A stretch of 64,000 nucleotides of DNA from an uncultured Porphyromonadaceae bacterium (GTDB lineage: Bacteria > Bacteroidota > Bacteroidia > Bacteroidales > Muribaculaceae): positions 35,617 through 99,616 of the forward strand of contig URMS01000010.1 of NCBI GenBank assembly GCA_900548975.1, in the 5' to 3' direction. This document shows, piece after piece, positions 8,744-17,438 of the stretch (position 1 is the stretch's first letter; each line of letters starts with the position of its first letter). The notes under the pieces are model-generated. The model was not told the origin of the DNA, ran no database searches, and worked only from the letters and a program-made list of their open reading frames with translations. The translations under genes and the position numbers were made by a program.

Positions 8744-10441
8744 TTACTTTACGAGGACCTTGGTGACGGTGTTGCCCTGGCGGCGGATATAGAGGCCGCT
8801 CTGCAGGTTGTCGCCGTCGACACGCATGCCGTTGATATTGTAGTATTCAACGGGAGCTTCGGCGTCGACTGTCACATTGCCGATACCGCTGGTCTTCTTG
8901 CCGGTAAAGGTTACATCGATAGGAATATTCTGGAAAAGCACACTGATAGTGAAATCGGCATCACCGACGGCGTTGGTAGTACCGGTAACATCGGCATCGG
9001 CAACGATTGCACCATCCATAAGCGAAAGGCCTTCGACTCTACCCACATACGATGTGACACCATTCGCAACAGTCATCTTGACGCCTGGAACGACAATATC
9101 ACCAAGCGATGCAGGCCCACCCCCAAGGTCAAGAGTGAAATTGGGCAGCGAAATAGTGCACTTATCACCTCCCTCGGGAGTAATATGGATATTGGCAGCT
9201 TGATTTTCTGCTATATCGCCCAACACGGCGCTCTTGATGGTGAGGAAACCGGCGTAGATGTCCGATTCTCCGGCTTCTGCAGCCTTATAGTTGAGGGTGT
9301 AGACGTGCGATGTTTCGCCGTCAACGTCGGGGTTGTCGTTGGTCACGGTCACTTTCACGGTGTTGCCTTCGACAGTAACAGCGGTCTTCGATGTCTTGCC
9401 CTGGCCAAGGAGCTCGCACTCCACGTCTTCGGCAGCGGGAACGGCACCGGTGAGGTCGTAGGAATATACGTCGCTCTTGAAGTCGGGCACAGCCACGCCG
9501 CCTACCTTAATAGAAGCCAGACGCGAGTAGTATACGAACATCACATCGTCGACAGTGAGGGAATTGTCGCGGCCAACAACCTCGGCACCACCGAAGTAGT
9601 CGCCGGCAGCAAGAATTACATTTGCCATGGTGGGATTAGCGTCGCTCTTATATTCGAACGGATGAACGAAGCGGGTCCACTCAGCTGCATCTTCGGTAAT
9701 CTGAGTATTGAGAACAGCGATGAGAGCTGCATTGTCGGTATGCTCTACATCGCCACCAAGAGTGGTTTCCATACCGAGAATATTACGGTCGCGGTTGACC
9801 ATATCACATGCCGTGGGAGGCGTAAAAAGGCCGATAGCAGCAGGAACAGATTTCTGCGTCCAGCTACCAGTCCAAAAATAAGCCACTATAGTTGTGGGCT
9901 CCTCGGGTTTGTATGTCGCTGCCGTGCTTTCGTCTGCATCTTCAGGAGCGGCAACGCGCTCGCGCTTGTAGTAGAAGGCAAGTGCATCGGGGCGCGAAGT
10001 AAATTCGATACCGCCCCATACACCGCCGTCGTTATTGCTGCCCATCTGCGAAGTCGACCAAGTTGTACCAAGAGACATATAGCCGGGTACAATCTGAGTC
10101 GGCAGGAGGGAGTTGGGCGAATTGTAGAGTTTGATGGCTCGGGAGGAATTATAGCCTTCGACCTCGGCACCGGTGCGGGTAGCGCCAAGACCAACAGGAG
10201 TACCGTCATCGGTTGTTGTGGGCATACCGATAACATTGGAAATAGTCCATGATGCGGGACTGCACATAGGCGAGATCGCCTGTGTCTCCATGTCTATCAT
10301 ATTATAGACGGTGTTGTTCTCGCTTGTCCAGGGGGCCTTGGGCTCGAAAGCGCCTTCAAAGGTGCCATTGGGCAGCTGCTGTGCGGTAGCCGGCATGCCG
10401 GCTACGGCTGCAAAAAACAGAAAAGAGTAAATTTTTCTCAT
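8744..10441 (-). CDS. Secreted PCMD / calycin-like surface protein, copy A
   Basis: A 565-aa exported protein with signal peptide MRKIYSFLFFAAVAGMPATAQ. The N-terminal two thirds resemble the Bacteroidota PCMD domain (a putative carbohydrate-related module), with landmarks GTFEGAFEPKAPWT, AIKLYNSPN, IVPGYMSLGT and DNSLTVDDVMFVYYSR. A domain after about residue 390 (IYAGFLTIKSAVLGDIAENQ...) looks calycin-like. The last 35 residues (EYYNINGMRVDGDNLQSGLY..., ending VTKVLVK) look like a secretion/sorting tail. Ligand unknown. A tandem paralogue follows at 10737-12389: the C-terminal 250 or so residues are the same, while the N-terminus differs and carries a 15-residue longer insert here. Confidence 0.75.
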   Translation of the reverse strand: MRKIYSFLFFAAVAGMPATAQQLPNGTFEGAFEPKAPWTSENNTVYNMIDMETQAISPMCSPASWTISNVIGMPTTTDDGTPVGLGATRTGAEVEGYNSSRAIKLYNSPNSLLPTQIVPGYMSLGTTWSTSQMGSNNDGGVWGGIEFTSRPDALAFYYKRERVAAPEDADESTAATYKPEEPTTIVAYFWTGSWTQKSVPAAIGLFTPPTACDMVNRDRNILGMETTLGGDVEHTDNAALIAVLNTQITEDAAEWTRFVHPFEYKSDANPTMANVILAAGDYFGGAEVVGRDNSLTVDDVMFVYYSRLASIKVGGVAVPDFKSDVYSYDLTGAVPAAEDVECELLGQGKTSKTAVTVEGNTVKVTVTNDNPDVDGETSHVYTLNYKAAEAGESDIYAGFLTIKSAVLGDIAENQAANIHITPEGGDKCTISLPNFTLDLGGGPASLGDIVVPGVKMTVANGVTSYVGRVEGLSLMDGAIVADADVTGTTNAVGDADFTISVLFQNIPIDVTFTGKKTSGIGNVTVDAEAPVEYYNINGMRVDGDNLQSGLYIRRQGNTVTKVLVK

Positions 10442-10527
10442 TTAGATTGGTGTTATTTATTTTATATTAGTTTCGTTCTAACTATTGGCGATCAGCCGAT
10501 TGAACGTACAAGAATTGATATGTCACA

Positions 10528-10556
10528 ATGTTAATATAGGTAGATATTATACGGCC
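10528..10556 (-). promoter_or_regulatory. Conserved 5'-leader element, copy A
   Basis: Minus strand CCGTATAATATCTACCTATA continuing TTAACAT. The 18-bp core ATCTACCTATATTAACAT (10528-10545) recurs exactly at 12463-12480 upstream of the paralogous gene, preceded in both by CCGTA. It lies inside the predicted 5' UTR, about 87 nt upstream of the start codon. Confidence 0.6.
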
Positions 10557-10574
10557 TTATTATCCAATATTTGG

Positions 10575-10582
10575 CAAAATTA
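10575..10582 (-). promoter_or_regulatory. Candidate -7 box of PCMD gene A
   Basis: Minus strand TAATTTTG (TAnnTTTG). No convincing -33 TTTG. Predicts a leader of about 125 nt containing the shared element. Confidence 0.55.
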
Positions 10583-10659
10583 CGAAAAAAAATCGGAAAA
10601 GAAGCTATTTTCAAAAAAACTCTGTCGAAGAAAGATTCTTTTTTGAGTCAGCACGCAAG

Positions 10660-10699
10660 CGGCCCCGGAGACCTTGCTTTTTGCAGGGATCCGGGGCCG
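10660..10699 (-). terminator. Probable terminator of PCMD gene B
   Basis: CGGCCCCGGA and TCCGGGGCCG, the same 10-bp stem as at 8590-8624, with a 20-nt loop. The T-run on the minus strand is weak. It stands at the same relative place downstream of the paralogous gene. Confidence 0.55.
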
Positions 10700-10736
10700 G
10701 ATATGAGCGAGCCGCGTCAGCGGCGGCATCGGACTA

Positions 10737-12389
10737 TTACTTTACGAGGACCTTGGTGACGGTGTTGCCCTGGCGGCGGATGTAGAGGCCGCTCTGCAGG
10801 TTGTCGCCGTCGACACGCATGCCGTTGATATTGTAGTATTCAACGGGAGCTTCGGCGTCGACTGTCACATTGCCGATACCGCTGGTCTTCTTGCCGGTAA
10901 AGGTTACATCGATAGGAATATTCTGGAAAAGCACACTGATAGTGAAATCGGCATCACCGACGGCGTTGGTAGTACCGGTAACATCGGCATCGGCAACGAT
11001 TGCACCATCCATAAGCGAAAGGCCTTCGACTCTACCCACATACGATGTGACACCATTCGCAACAGTCATCTTGACGCCTGGAACGACAATATCACCAAGC
11101 GATGCAGGCCCACCCCCAAGGTCAAGAGTGAAATTGGGCAGCGAAATAGTGCACTTATCACCTCCCTCGGGAGTAATATGGATATTGGCAGCTTGATTTT
11201 CTGCTATATCGCCCAACACGGCGCTCTTGATGGTGAGGAAACCGGCGTAGATGTCCGATTCTCCGGCTTCTGCAGCCTTATAGTTGAGGGTGTAGACGTG
11301 CGATGTTTCGCCGTCAACGTCGGGGTTGTCGTTGGTCACGGTCACTTTCACGGTGTTGCCTTCGACAGTAACAGCGGTCTTCGATGTCTTGCCCTGGCCA
11401 AGGAGCTCGCACTCCACGTCTTCGGCAGCGGGAACGGCACCGGTGAGGTCGTAGGAATATACGTCGCTCTTGAAGTCGGGCACGGCGACTCCGCCGACCT
11501 TGATAGAAGCCAGACGCGAGAAGTATACGAAAGTCACATCGTCGACGGTGAGAGAATTGTCGCGACCAACAACAGAAGCTCCGCCGAAATAGTCGCCGGC
11601 AGCAAGAATCACATTGGCCATGGCAGGAGCAGCATCGCTCTTATATTCAAACGGATGAACGAAGCGGGTCCACTCGGCCGCATCCTCGGTGATATTCGTG
11701 TTTATCACAGCAACCAGAGCAGCATCATCGGTATGTTCAACGGCACCACCCTTGGCTGTTTCCATGCCGAGGATATTACGGTCGCGGTTGACCATATCGC
11801 ATGTCTTAGGCGTTCCGGAAAGAGTAATCGCCGCAGGCACATCCTTCTGCGTCCAGGTACCTTTCCACAGATAAGCAACGATGGTAGTCGGTTCATCCGG
11901 CTTATATGTAGGAGCTGTCGACGTACTTGCGTCTGCAGGCGCAAAAACACGTTCACGCTGATAGTAGAAAGAGAGAGCGTCTGGACGGTAAGTAAACTCA
12001 ACACCGCCCCATGTACCACCATCGTTCTCAGAACCCATCACAGAGGTGGACCAGGTTGTTCCTAAAGTGAGATATCCGGGTACGATCTGAGTTGGGAGCG
12101 TAGAATTCGGAGCATTGTATATTTTTATAGCACGGTCTGAGTTGTAGCCTGCCACTGCTTCTCCTACCTGAGTAGAACCTGTCCATTTTCCGAAAAGCTT
12201 GACACCGATCACATTCGATATTGTCCAGGATTCGGGACTACAGAAACCTTTGGTCTCAGTGTTACCTGTACTTGTCCATGGGGCCTTGGGTTCGTAGGCG
12301 CCTTCGAAGGTGCCGTTGGGCACTTGTTGTGCTGTAGCCGATATGCCGGCTACGGCAGCAAGAAACAGAAAAGAGTAGATTTTTCTCAT
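10737..12389 (-). CDS. Secreted PCMD / calycin-like surface protein, copy B
   Basis: A 550-aa paralogue of the neighbouring 8744-10441 product: signal peptide MRKIYSFLFLAAVAGISATAQ, PCMD-like region, calycin-like region and sorting-like tail. From the stop codon to about 11480 the DNA is the same as copy A (offset 1993 bp) apart from one visible base, including third positions. Upstream of there the copies diverge abruptly with many synonymous and amino-acid changes. That pattern suggests recent gene conversion of the 3' half or diversification of the N-terminal module. The N-terminus lacks part of the insert of copy A and reads WTSTGNTETKGFCSPESW. Function unknown, probably outer-membrane exposed. 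Confidence 0.75.
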   Translation of the reverse strand: MRKIYSFLFLAAVAGISATAQQVPNGTFEGAYEPKAPWTSTGNTETKGFCSPESWTISNVIGVKLFGKWTGSTQVGEAVAGYNSDRAIKIYNAPNSTLPTQIVPGYLTLGTTWSTSVMGSENDGGTWGGVEFTYRPDALSFYYQRERVFAPADASTSTAPTYKPDEPTTIVAYLWKGTWTQKDVPAAITLSGTPKTCDMVNRDRNILGMETAKGGAVEHTDDAALVAVINTNITEDAAEWTRFVHPFEYKSDAAPAMANVILAAGDYFGGASVVGRDNSLTVDDVTFVYFSRLASIKVGGVAVPDFKSDVYSYDLTGAVPAAEDVECELLGQGKTSKTAVTVEGNTVKVTVTNDNPDVDGETSHVYTLNYKAAEAGESDIYAGFLTIKSAVLGDIAENQAANIHITPEGGDKCTISLPNFTLDLGGGPASLGDIVVPGVKMTVANGVTSYVGRVEGLSLMDGAIVADADVTGTTNAVGDADFTISVLFQNIPIDVTFTGKKTSGIGNVTVDAEAPVEYYNINGMRVDGDNLQSGLYIRRQGNTVTKVLVK

Positions 12390-12462
12390 GAAATGTTAAT
12401 GGGATTTATATAAGTTGTTTTTTCAGTTATCAATCGACTGGGTTGCAGGCATGTGTTATATT

Positions 12463-12480
12463 ATGTTAATATAGGTAGAT
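12463..12480 (-). promoter_or_regulatory. Conserved 5'-leader element, copy B
   Basis: Minus strand ATCTACCTATATTAACAT, the same 18 bp as at 10528-10545, preceded by CCGTAAAAA. It lies 74 nt upstream of the start codon and about 25 nt downstream of the predicted transcription start. Confidence 0.6.
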
Positions 12481-12509
12481 TTTTTACGGCTACATATTCT
12501 AATATGGCG

Positions 12510-12517
12510 CAAAACTA
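12510..12517 (-). promoter_or_regulatory. Candidate -7 box of PCMD gene B
   Basis: Minus strand TAGTTTTG (TAnnTTTG), in the same arrangement to the leader element as copy A. No good -33 box. The stretch 12518-12695 between this and the nhaC promoter is AT-rich and shows nothing else. Confidence 0.5.
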
Positions 12518-12695
12518 CTAAAAAGAAATGATAACAATAACTTTTCCCTCAAAAATAATTTCGCTAAAAGACCATTTTTCAACATTCCGCACAATTCCGT
12601 AACCAAAAATACCATTTATGAGAGCACCCTACCCAGTCCACACGGTCACCTGAAAGACAGAAAATATATTTTACGAATATTTAGCAAACGAAATG

Positions 12696-12726
12696 TTTGA
12701 GATACAGCCGGATTTATGTACTTTTG
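12696..12726 (+). promoter_or_regulatory. Promoter of nhaC
   Basis: TTTG (12696-12699), 19 nt, TACTTTTG (12719-12726): a perfect Bacteroidota sigma-ABfr type promoter. Predicted leader about 30 nt. Confidence 0.85.
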
Positions 12727-12762
12727 CAACCCAATTTTACACATAACTATACTTAGAAAGAA

Positions 12763-14241
12763 TTGAAAAGCATTCCACTCGCCACGAGCGTGGCCAAGTC
12801 ACCGTCATTCGCACTTTCAGCGCTTCCGATAGTTACACTTCTTGTATCGCTTACCGCCATCGTAGCCTTTGTAGGCGCCGACGCCATATCTGATCTCAGT
12901 CCGTGGGTCCTTTTAGGGTCTGCCATCCTCGCTATTGCTCTGAGCGCCCTCACGCGCACCCTGTGCCGCCGCGGCCTCACGGTAGGATTCCGCCGAAGCG
13001 CGCGCCAGATACTTCCGGCCGTACCGATGCTTGTGTTCATAGCCATGGTATCGACCACATGGATGCTGAGCGGCGTTGTGCCGACGCTCATCGACTTCGG
13101 CATGCGCATCATCGATCCGACCTTCTTCCTTGTCACGGCCTGCGCCGTCTGCGCCGTCATATCGGTGCTCACGGGCAGCTCGTGGAGCACCATCGCCACT
13201 ATCGGCGTGGCATTTATGGGCATAGGTACCGTCATGGGCTTCCATCCGGGGTGGGTTGCCGGCGCCATAATATCGGGCGCCTATTTCGGCGACAAGGTAT
13301 CGCCTCTGAGCGATACAACCGTAGTGGCGTCGAGCGCCTGCGGCGTCGATCTCTTCGACCACATCCGCTATCTCATGCTCACCGCCATTCCGGCAATGGG
13401 CCTTGCGCTGCTCACATTCCTTATAGCGGGCCTGTGCATCGACGCCTCACCGGCAGAAAGTGCCGGCGAGATGCTCGGTCTTATTAACGGCACGTTCAAC
13501 ATCACACCGTGGACACTGGTTATACCGGCTGTCACGCTGACGCTGATAGCACTGCGCGTGCCTACCCTGCTCACTCTCTTCATAAGCTCCATGCTCGGAC
13601 TTGCCGGAATATTCGTGTTTCAGCCCGGCATTACGGCCATGCTCGCCGGAGGCGGCTCGGCTGCGGAGTATATAAGAATGATTGCGCGCCTGTTATGGAC
13701 CGAAACGACCTTCGACACCGGCCACGCCACTTTCGACAACCTTGTAGCCACCGGCGGCATTACCGGCATGATACCCACCATAGTACTGGTGCTCTGCGCC
13801 ATGACTTTCGGCACGGCCATGATAGGTACCGGCATGCTCGGTGTGCTCACGCACAAGATAACATCGCGTCTGCGCGGCCGCTTCGCCATAGTAGGCACCA
13901 CGGTCGGTGGCGGCCTGTTTATCAACGGCTGCACCGCCGACCAGTATCTGTCGCTGATAATCGGCGGCAATATGTTCCGCAACGCCTACCGGCGCGTCGG
14001 CCTTGAGCCGCGCCTGCTCAGCCGTACTCTCGAAGACTCGGTGTCGGTGACTTCGGTGCTTATACCGTGGAACTCGTGCGGCGTGACACAGTCGACGGTC
14101 CTCGGGGTGTCGACACTCACCTATCTGCCGTTCTGCGTGTTCAACTATCTGTCGCCGCTCATGTCGCTGCTGATGGCCTTTACGGGTTTCAAAATCAAAC
14201 AGACAGTTTTCCGCCACTACTCTCTCGAAACAAGGGGCTGA
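12763..14241 (+). CDS. nhaC: NhaC-family Na+/H+ antiporter
   Basis: A 492-aa inner-membrane antiporter with about 12 hydrophobic segments. Family landmarks include TGSSWSTIATIGVAFMGIGT, GAIISGAYFGDKVSPLSDTT and the C-terminal SVTSVLIPWNSCGV. It would exchange protons for sodium in pH and sodium homeostasis. The start is unusual: an in-frame TAG at 12754-12756 excludes an upstream ATG and the first possible codon is TTG at 12763 (MKSIPLATS). This fits the strong promoter 37 bp upstream. It is convergent with the DUF389 gene with a single base between their ends, so no terminator fits between them. Confidence 0.92.
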   Translation: MKSIPLATSVAKSPSFALSALPIVTLLVSLTAIVAFVGADAISDLSPWVLLGSAILAIALSALTRTLCRRGLTVGFRRSARQILPAVPMLVFIAMVSTTWMLSGVVPTLIDFGMRIIDPTFFLVTACAVCAVISVLTGSSWSTIATIGVAFMGIGTVMGFHPGWVAGAIISGAYFGDKVSPLSDTTVVASSACGVDLFDHIRYLMLTAIPAMGLALLTFLIAGLCIDASPAESAGEMLGLINGTFNITPWTLVIPAVTLTLIALRVPTLLTLFISSMLGLAGIFVFQPGITAMLAGGGSAAEYIRMIARLLWTETTFDTGHATFDNLVATGGITGMIPTIVLVLCAMTFGTAMIGTGMLGVLTHKITSRLRGRFAIVGTTVGGGLFINGCTADQYLSLIIGGNMFRNAYRRVGLEPRLLSRTLEDSVSVTSVLIPWNSCGVTQSTVLGVSTLTYLPFCVFNYLSPLMSLLMAFTGFKIKQTVFRHYSLETRG

Positions 14242-14242
14242 T

Positions 14243-15604
14243 TCACTCGACCATCTCAACCACCGATACCTTGCTCAGATGCAGGCGCGTCTGCAGGTAC
14301 TCGGCGAGCTTGGTGCGCTCGGCGGCGGCAAAGCGGCCGCGCACGCGCACAAGCGCCACATTGGCCGTGTCGGTGCTCTGGTCGCCGGGCGAGGCGAACA
14401 CGGTGGTTGTCACGGCAATATCCCGGATTTTAGGAAACAGCACTTTCACCTCGGGCGAAATCTCGGGAGCGGCGATCGCCGACGTACGGTCGGCCTCGAG
14501 CGCGCGCTGCAGCGAGTCGATGGTATTGCGCTGACGCGTGATAGTAGCCTGGGTAAGAGCATAGATATCGCTTATTGCCGACGGTTTTTCGTCGGTATTC
14601 TGATACGTTCCACCCTGTATTATCGACAGTTCGGTGCCTTTGAGACCGTAGTACTGGAGCTTGGCGGCAAGCTCCAGGTGCAGCGAGTCGGGAGGAAGCG
14701 GACGCCCTATGAGAGTGATGATGAGATGTTTCTCGCCATGGGTGATATAGGCCTTGCGGCTGAGCACCTGCGTGTCGGGGAAATCGCACTCGTGCTGTAT
14801 GAAACGGTCGGCATTCATGGTAAACCGGCTGTCGCGCAGCATGTTGTAGGTAAGATAAATACTGGGCAGCATAGTTAGCACGGCCAAAGTGTAGACCACC
14901 TTACGCACACGGCGCGCACGGTCGGTGTCGACGGTGAGGCCCTTGTATTTCATCAGCTTCACGCCGATAAATGTGGCGAAAGCTATGTATATCGAATTGA
15001 TTATAAAGAGGTACGAGGCTCCAAAGAAATAGTTGAGCTGCCATGTGGCCAGTCCGAAGCCGGCCGTACATAGAGGCGGCATAAGAGCCGTGGCGATGGC
15101 CACGCCCGGAATGACATTGCCCTTATTGGTACTGCCCAGAGCTATGATGCCGGCACCGCCGCCGACGAAACCAATGAGCACATCGTAGATGGTAGGCGAG
15201 GTGCGGGCCAGCAGCTCGCTATGCTGCTCGTTGACCGGCGATATGAGAAAGAAAATGGTCGACGCAAGCACCGAGAACACGGCGGCCATGAGAAGATTGC
15301 GCACACAGCGCTTTATGAGGTCGAAATCGTGTATACCCACCCCGAGACCTATGCCGATGATAGGGCCCATGAGCGGCGATATGAGCATGGCACCGATGAT
15401 TACGGCGGTAGAATTGGTGTTGAGACCGAGCGATGCGATAAGGATGGCCAGAATGAGGATGAGGATACTCGTTCCACGGAACGACACGCCCTCGCGAATG
15501 TTCTGTTCGGCCTGCTCCTGCGACACCAGCTGCCCGTTGAGCGAAAAATAATTGACGAAGAAGTCGGAAATTTTTGTGGCAATATTCGATTTCATGGCAC
15601 TCAT
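14243..15604 (-). CDS. DUF389 (TIGR00341-like) membrane protein
   Basis: A 453-aa protein. The first half has about six transmembrane segments with the DUF389 hallmark GAMLISPLMGPIIGIGLGVG and GGGAGIIALGSTNKGNVIPG, and ATALMPPLCTAGFGL. The C-terminal half (about 230-453) is soluble, charged and contains helices such as TRQRNTIDSLQRALEA, perhaps a periplasmic domain. The substrate of this family is not known. Start ATG at 15602-15604; a second Met three codons later is equally possible. Followed on its upstream side by hairpin repeats. Confidence 0.85.
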   Translation of the reverse strand: MSAMKSNIATKISDFFVNYFSLNGQLVSQEQAEQNIREGVSFRGTSILILILAILIASLGLNTNSTAVIIGAMLISPLMGPIIGIGLGVGIHDFDLIKRCVRNLLMAAVFSVLASTIFFLISPVNEQHSELLARTSPTIYDVLIGFVGGGAGIIALGSTNKGNVIPGVAIATALMPPLCTAGFGLATWQLNYFFGASYLFIINSIYIAFATFIGVKLMKYKGLTVDTDRARRVRKVVYTLAVLTMLPSIYLTYNMLRDSRFTMNADRFIQHECDFPDTQVLSRKAYITHGEKHLIITLIGRPLPPDSLHLELAAKLQYYGLKGTELSIIQGGTYQNTDEKPSAISDIYALTQATITRQRNTIDSLQRALEADRTSAIAAPEISPEVKVLFPKIRDIAVTTTVFASPGDQSTDTANVALVRVRGRFAAAERTKLAEYLQTRLHLSKVSVVEMVE

Positions 15605-15623
15605 TGTGATGAAATAATATCGA

Positions 15624-15692
15624 AAGTGAAGGGTGAAGGTAATAGTTCGGCCTTATCACTTTTCACTTCAACTTGAGTTTGCGAAAGTTGAA
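15624..15692. repeat. Intergenic hairpin repeat, copy 3 (short)
   Basis: A shortened GTGAAGGGTGAAGGTAATAG arm and CTTATCACTTTTCACTTC return arm, ending in the module TCAACTTGAGTTTGCGAAAG. The AATAGTACTATT core is shortened to AATAGTTCGG. Lies just upstream of the DUF389 start. Confidence 0.7.
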
Positions 15693-15732
15693 TAATGTGA
15701 TTATAACAAATACATTGTCTAAATGGTTTACC

Positions 15733-15779
15733 GCCGAAAAAACGCCCGCGGCAACGGGCTGATGAAGCCGTGCCGCGGG
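15733..15779 (-). terminator. Rho-independent terminator of the CoA-transferase gene
   Basis: CCCGCGGCA (15745-15753) and TGCCGCGGG (15771-15779) with an inner CGGGCT/AGCCG pairing. On the minus strand it is followed by CGTTTTTTCGG. It sits about 130 bp downstream of the CoA-transferase stop, beyond repeat copy 4. Confidence 0.75.
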
Positions 15780-15791
15780 AGTATGGGTATC

Positions 15792-15900
15792 TGCGAAAGT
15801 TGAAGGCAATAGTACTATTAAGTATTATCTTCACTCAGGCGAAGCCTGAATTTCACTTTTTTACTTTATTCACTTCAACTTGAGCTTGCGAAAGTTGAAT
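15792..15900. repeat. Intergenic hairpin repeat, copy 4
   Basis: TGCGAAAGTTGAAGGCAATA, core AATAGTACTATT, TCAGGC-GAA-GCCTGA mini-hairpin, TTTCACTTTTTTACTTTATT return arm and end module ACTTGAGCTTGCGAAAGTTG. The space 15605-15906 consists of copies 3 and 4 with the terminator between them. Confidence 0.75.
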
Positions 15901-15906
15901 ATGTTA

Positions 15907-17397
15907 TCAGAGATAGCGCGAGAGGTCGGCGTTGCGCATGTCGCCGGTCTCGGTGAATGCCTCGTGGAGGGCGAACGAAGCGCGGAGCGAGTGGGGAGTC
16001 TGGCCGGCACCGTGGTTGAGGTAGTCGGTGAGCACTTCGCGGTACATGGGGTGAGCGCAGTTCTCGATGATTTCCTTGGCACGCTGCACGGGATCCTTGC
16101 CGCGAAGGTCGGCAATACCCTGGTCGGTGACGATGATATCGACAGAGTGCTCGCTATGGTCGGCATGGGCCACCATGGGCACGATGTTGCTTATGGCTCC
16201 GCCCTTGGTGATGGAGGGGCAGCTGAAGATGGAGAGGTAGGCGTTGCGGGTAAAGTCGCCGGAACCGCCGATACCGTTCATCATCTTTGTACCGAGCACA
16301 TGGGTGGAGTTGACAGCGCCGAAGAGATCGGCTTCGAGGGCGGTGTTCATGGCTATGACACCTATGCGGCGTATTACCTCGGGGTTGTTCGAAATCTCGG
16401 CCGGACGCATCAGAATCTTGTCGTGGAAGAAGCTGATGTCGGAGAAGAGTTTCTCTTCTGTCTGGTCGGTGAAAGTCATGGAGCATGTGCTGGCAAATGT
16501 GCACTTGCCTTTCTTAAGAAGTTCGAGCACGGCATCCTGGATAACCTCGGTGTACATCATGAAGTTGGGCAGCTCCTTGCTTTCGCCGAGATCGTAGAGC
16601 ACGGCATTGGCCACGTTGCCCACACCCGACTGTAGCGGAAGGAATTCCTTGGGCAGACGTCCGGCCTTGTATTCGCCTACAAGGAAACGGACAACATTCT
16701 TGCCTATCTGTGTGGACACCTCATCGGAAGCGGTGAATGGCTTCACACAGTCGTAAGAATCGGTACGGACAATACCCACAACCTTGGAGGGGTCGATCTT
16801 AAGGACAGGCGAGCCGATGCGGTCGTTGGCGGCGTAGATGGGTATCTCGCGGCGATAAGGGGGATCGAGGGGCAGATATACGTCGTGCATGCCCAGAAGA
16901 GCCTTAGGAAGCTTGGCGTTTAGCTCGATAAATATTTTTTTGGCCTTGGCTGCGTAAGTAGGCACATTACCGATACCACAGCCGAGAATCAGCTCACCGG
17001 AGTCAGTGATGTCTGCTACTTCGATTATAGCGAAGTCGATGTCGCCGTAAGTACCGTAACGCACTTCCTGAGCCATTTCCGAGAGGTGACGGTCGTTGTA
17101 GTGGCAGTCGTGCGAGTTGATGCGCTTGCGCAGGTCGGGCACATTCTGATAGGGTGCGCGCATATTGTATGCGTTGGCACGCGAAAGAACGCCGTCGACA
17201 TGGTCGCTGGTCGAAGCGCCGGTAAACATGTTTACTTTGAAAGGTCTGCCGGCTTCATGCTCGCGCACGGCCTTGGCGGCAAGTGCTTCGGTGATAGCTT
17301 TGGGTGTGCCGGGAGCGGTAAAGCCCGAAAGGCCTATGGTGGCTCCGTTGTGAATCATTTCAGCAGCTTCCTGAGCCGTAATGAAATTGTATGCCAT
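15907..17397 (-). CDS. Acetyl-CoA hydrolase/transferase family (succinate CoA-transferase-like)
   Basis: A 496-aa class I CoA-transferase. Landmarks are GLSGFTAPGTPKAITEAL, TGASTSDHVDGVLSRA, the CoA-binding LQSGVGNVANAVL, MYTEVIQDAVLELL with the likely catalytic Glu, and GIGGSGDFTRNAYLSIF. Members move CoA between acetate, succinate or propionate, in keeping with succinate/propionate fermentation by gut Bacteroidales. The exact acyl pair cannot be read from sequence. It lies 41 bp downstream of the small Pro-rich membrane protein gene in the same direction and is likely co-transcribed. Terminator at 15733-15779. Confidence 0.9.
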   Translation of the reverse strand: MAYNFITAQEAAEMIHNGATIGLSGFTAPGTPKAITEALAAKAVREHEAGRPFKVNMFTGASTSDHVDGVLSRANAYNMRAPYQNVPDLRKRINSHDCHYNDRHLSEMAQEVRYGTYGDIDFAIIEVADITDSGELILGCGIGNVPTYAAKAKKIFIELNAKLPKALLGMHDVYLPLDPPYRREIPIYAANDRIGSPVLKIDPSKVVGIVRTDSYDCVKPFTASDEVSTQIGKNVVRFLVGEYKAGRLPKEFLPLQSGVGNVANAVLYDLGESKELPNFMMYTEVIQDAVLELLKKGKCTFASTCSMTFTDQTEEKLFSDISFFHDKILMRPAEISNNPEVIRRIGVIAMNTALEADLFGAVNSTHVLGTKMMNGIGGSGDFTRNAYLSIFSCPSITKGGAISNIVPMVAHADHSEHSVDIIVTDQGIADLRGKDPVQRAKEIIENCAHPMYREVLTDYLNHGAGQTPHSLRASFALHEAFTETGDMRNADLSRYL

Positions 17398-17438
17398 TGC
17401 TTTATGCGGTATAGTTAGTATTTTTATTTAGTTTAAGG

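Noticed and set aside
8590..10699. GGCCCCGGA...TCCGGGGCC at 8590 and 10660 as a mobile inverted repeat
   Set aside because: The same relative position downstream of duplicated genes is better explained by duplicated terminators.
15601..15834. 77-codon ORF between DUF389 and the CoA-transferase gene
   Set aside because: Composed of two hairpin repeats and a terminator; no coding character.
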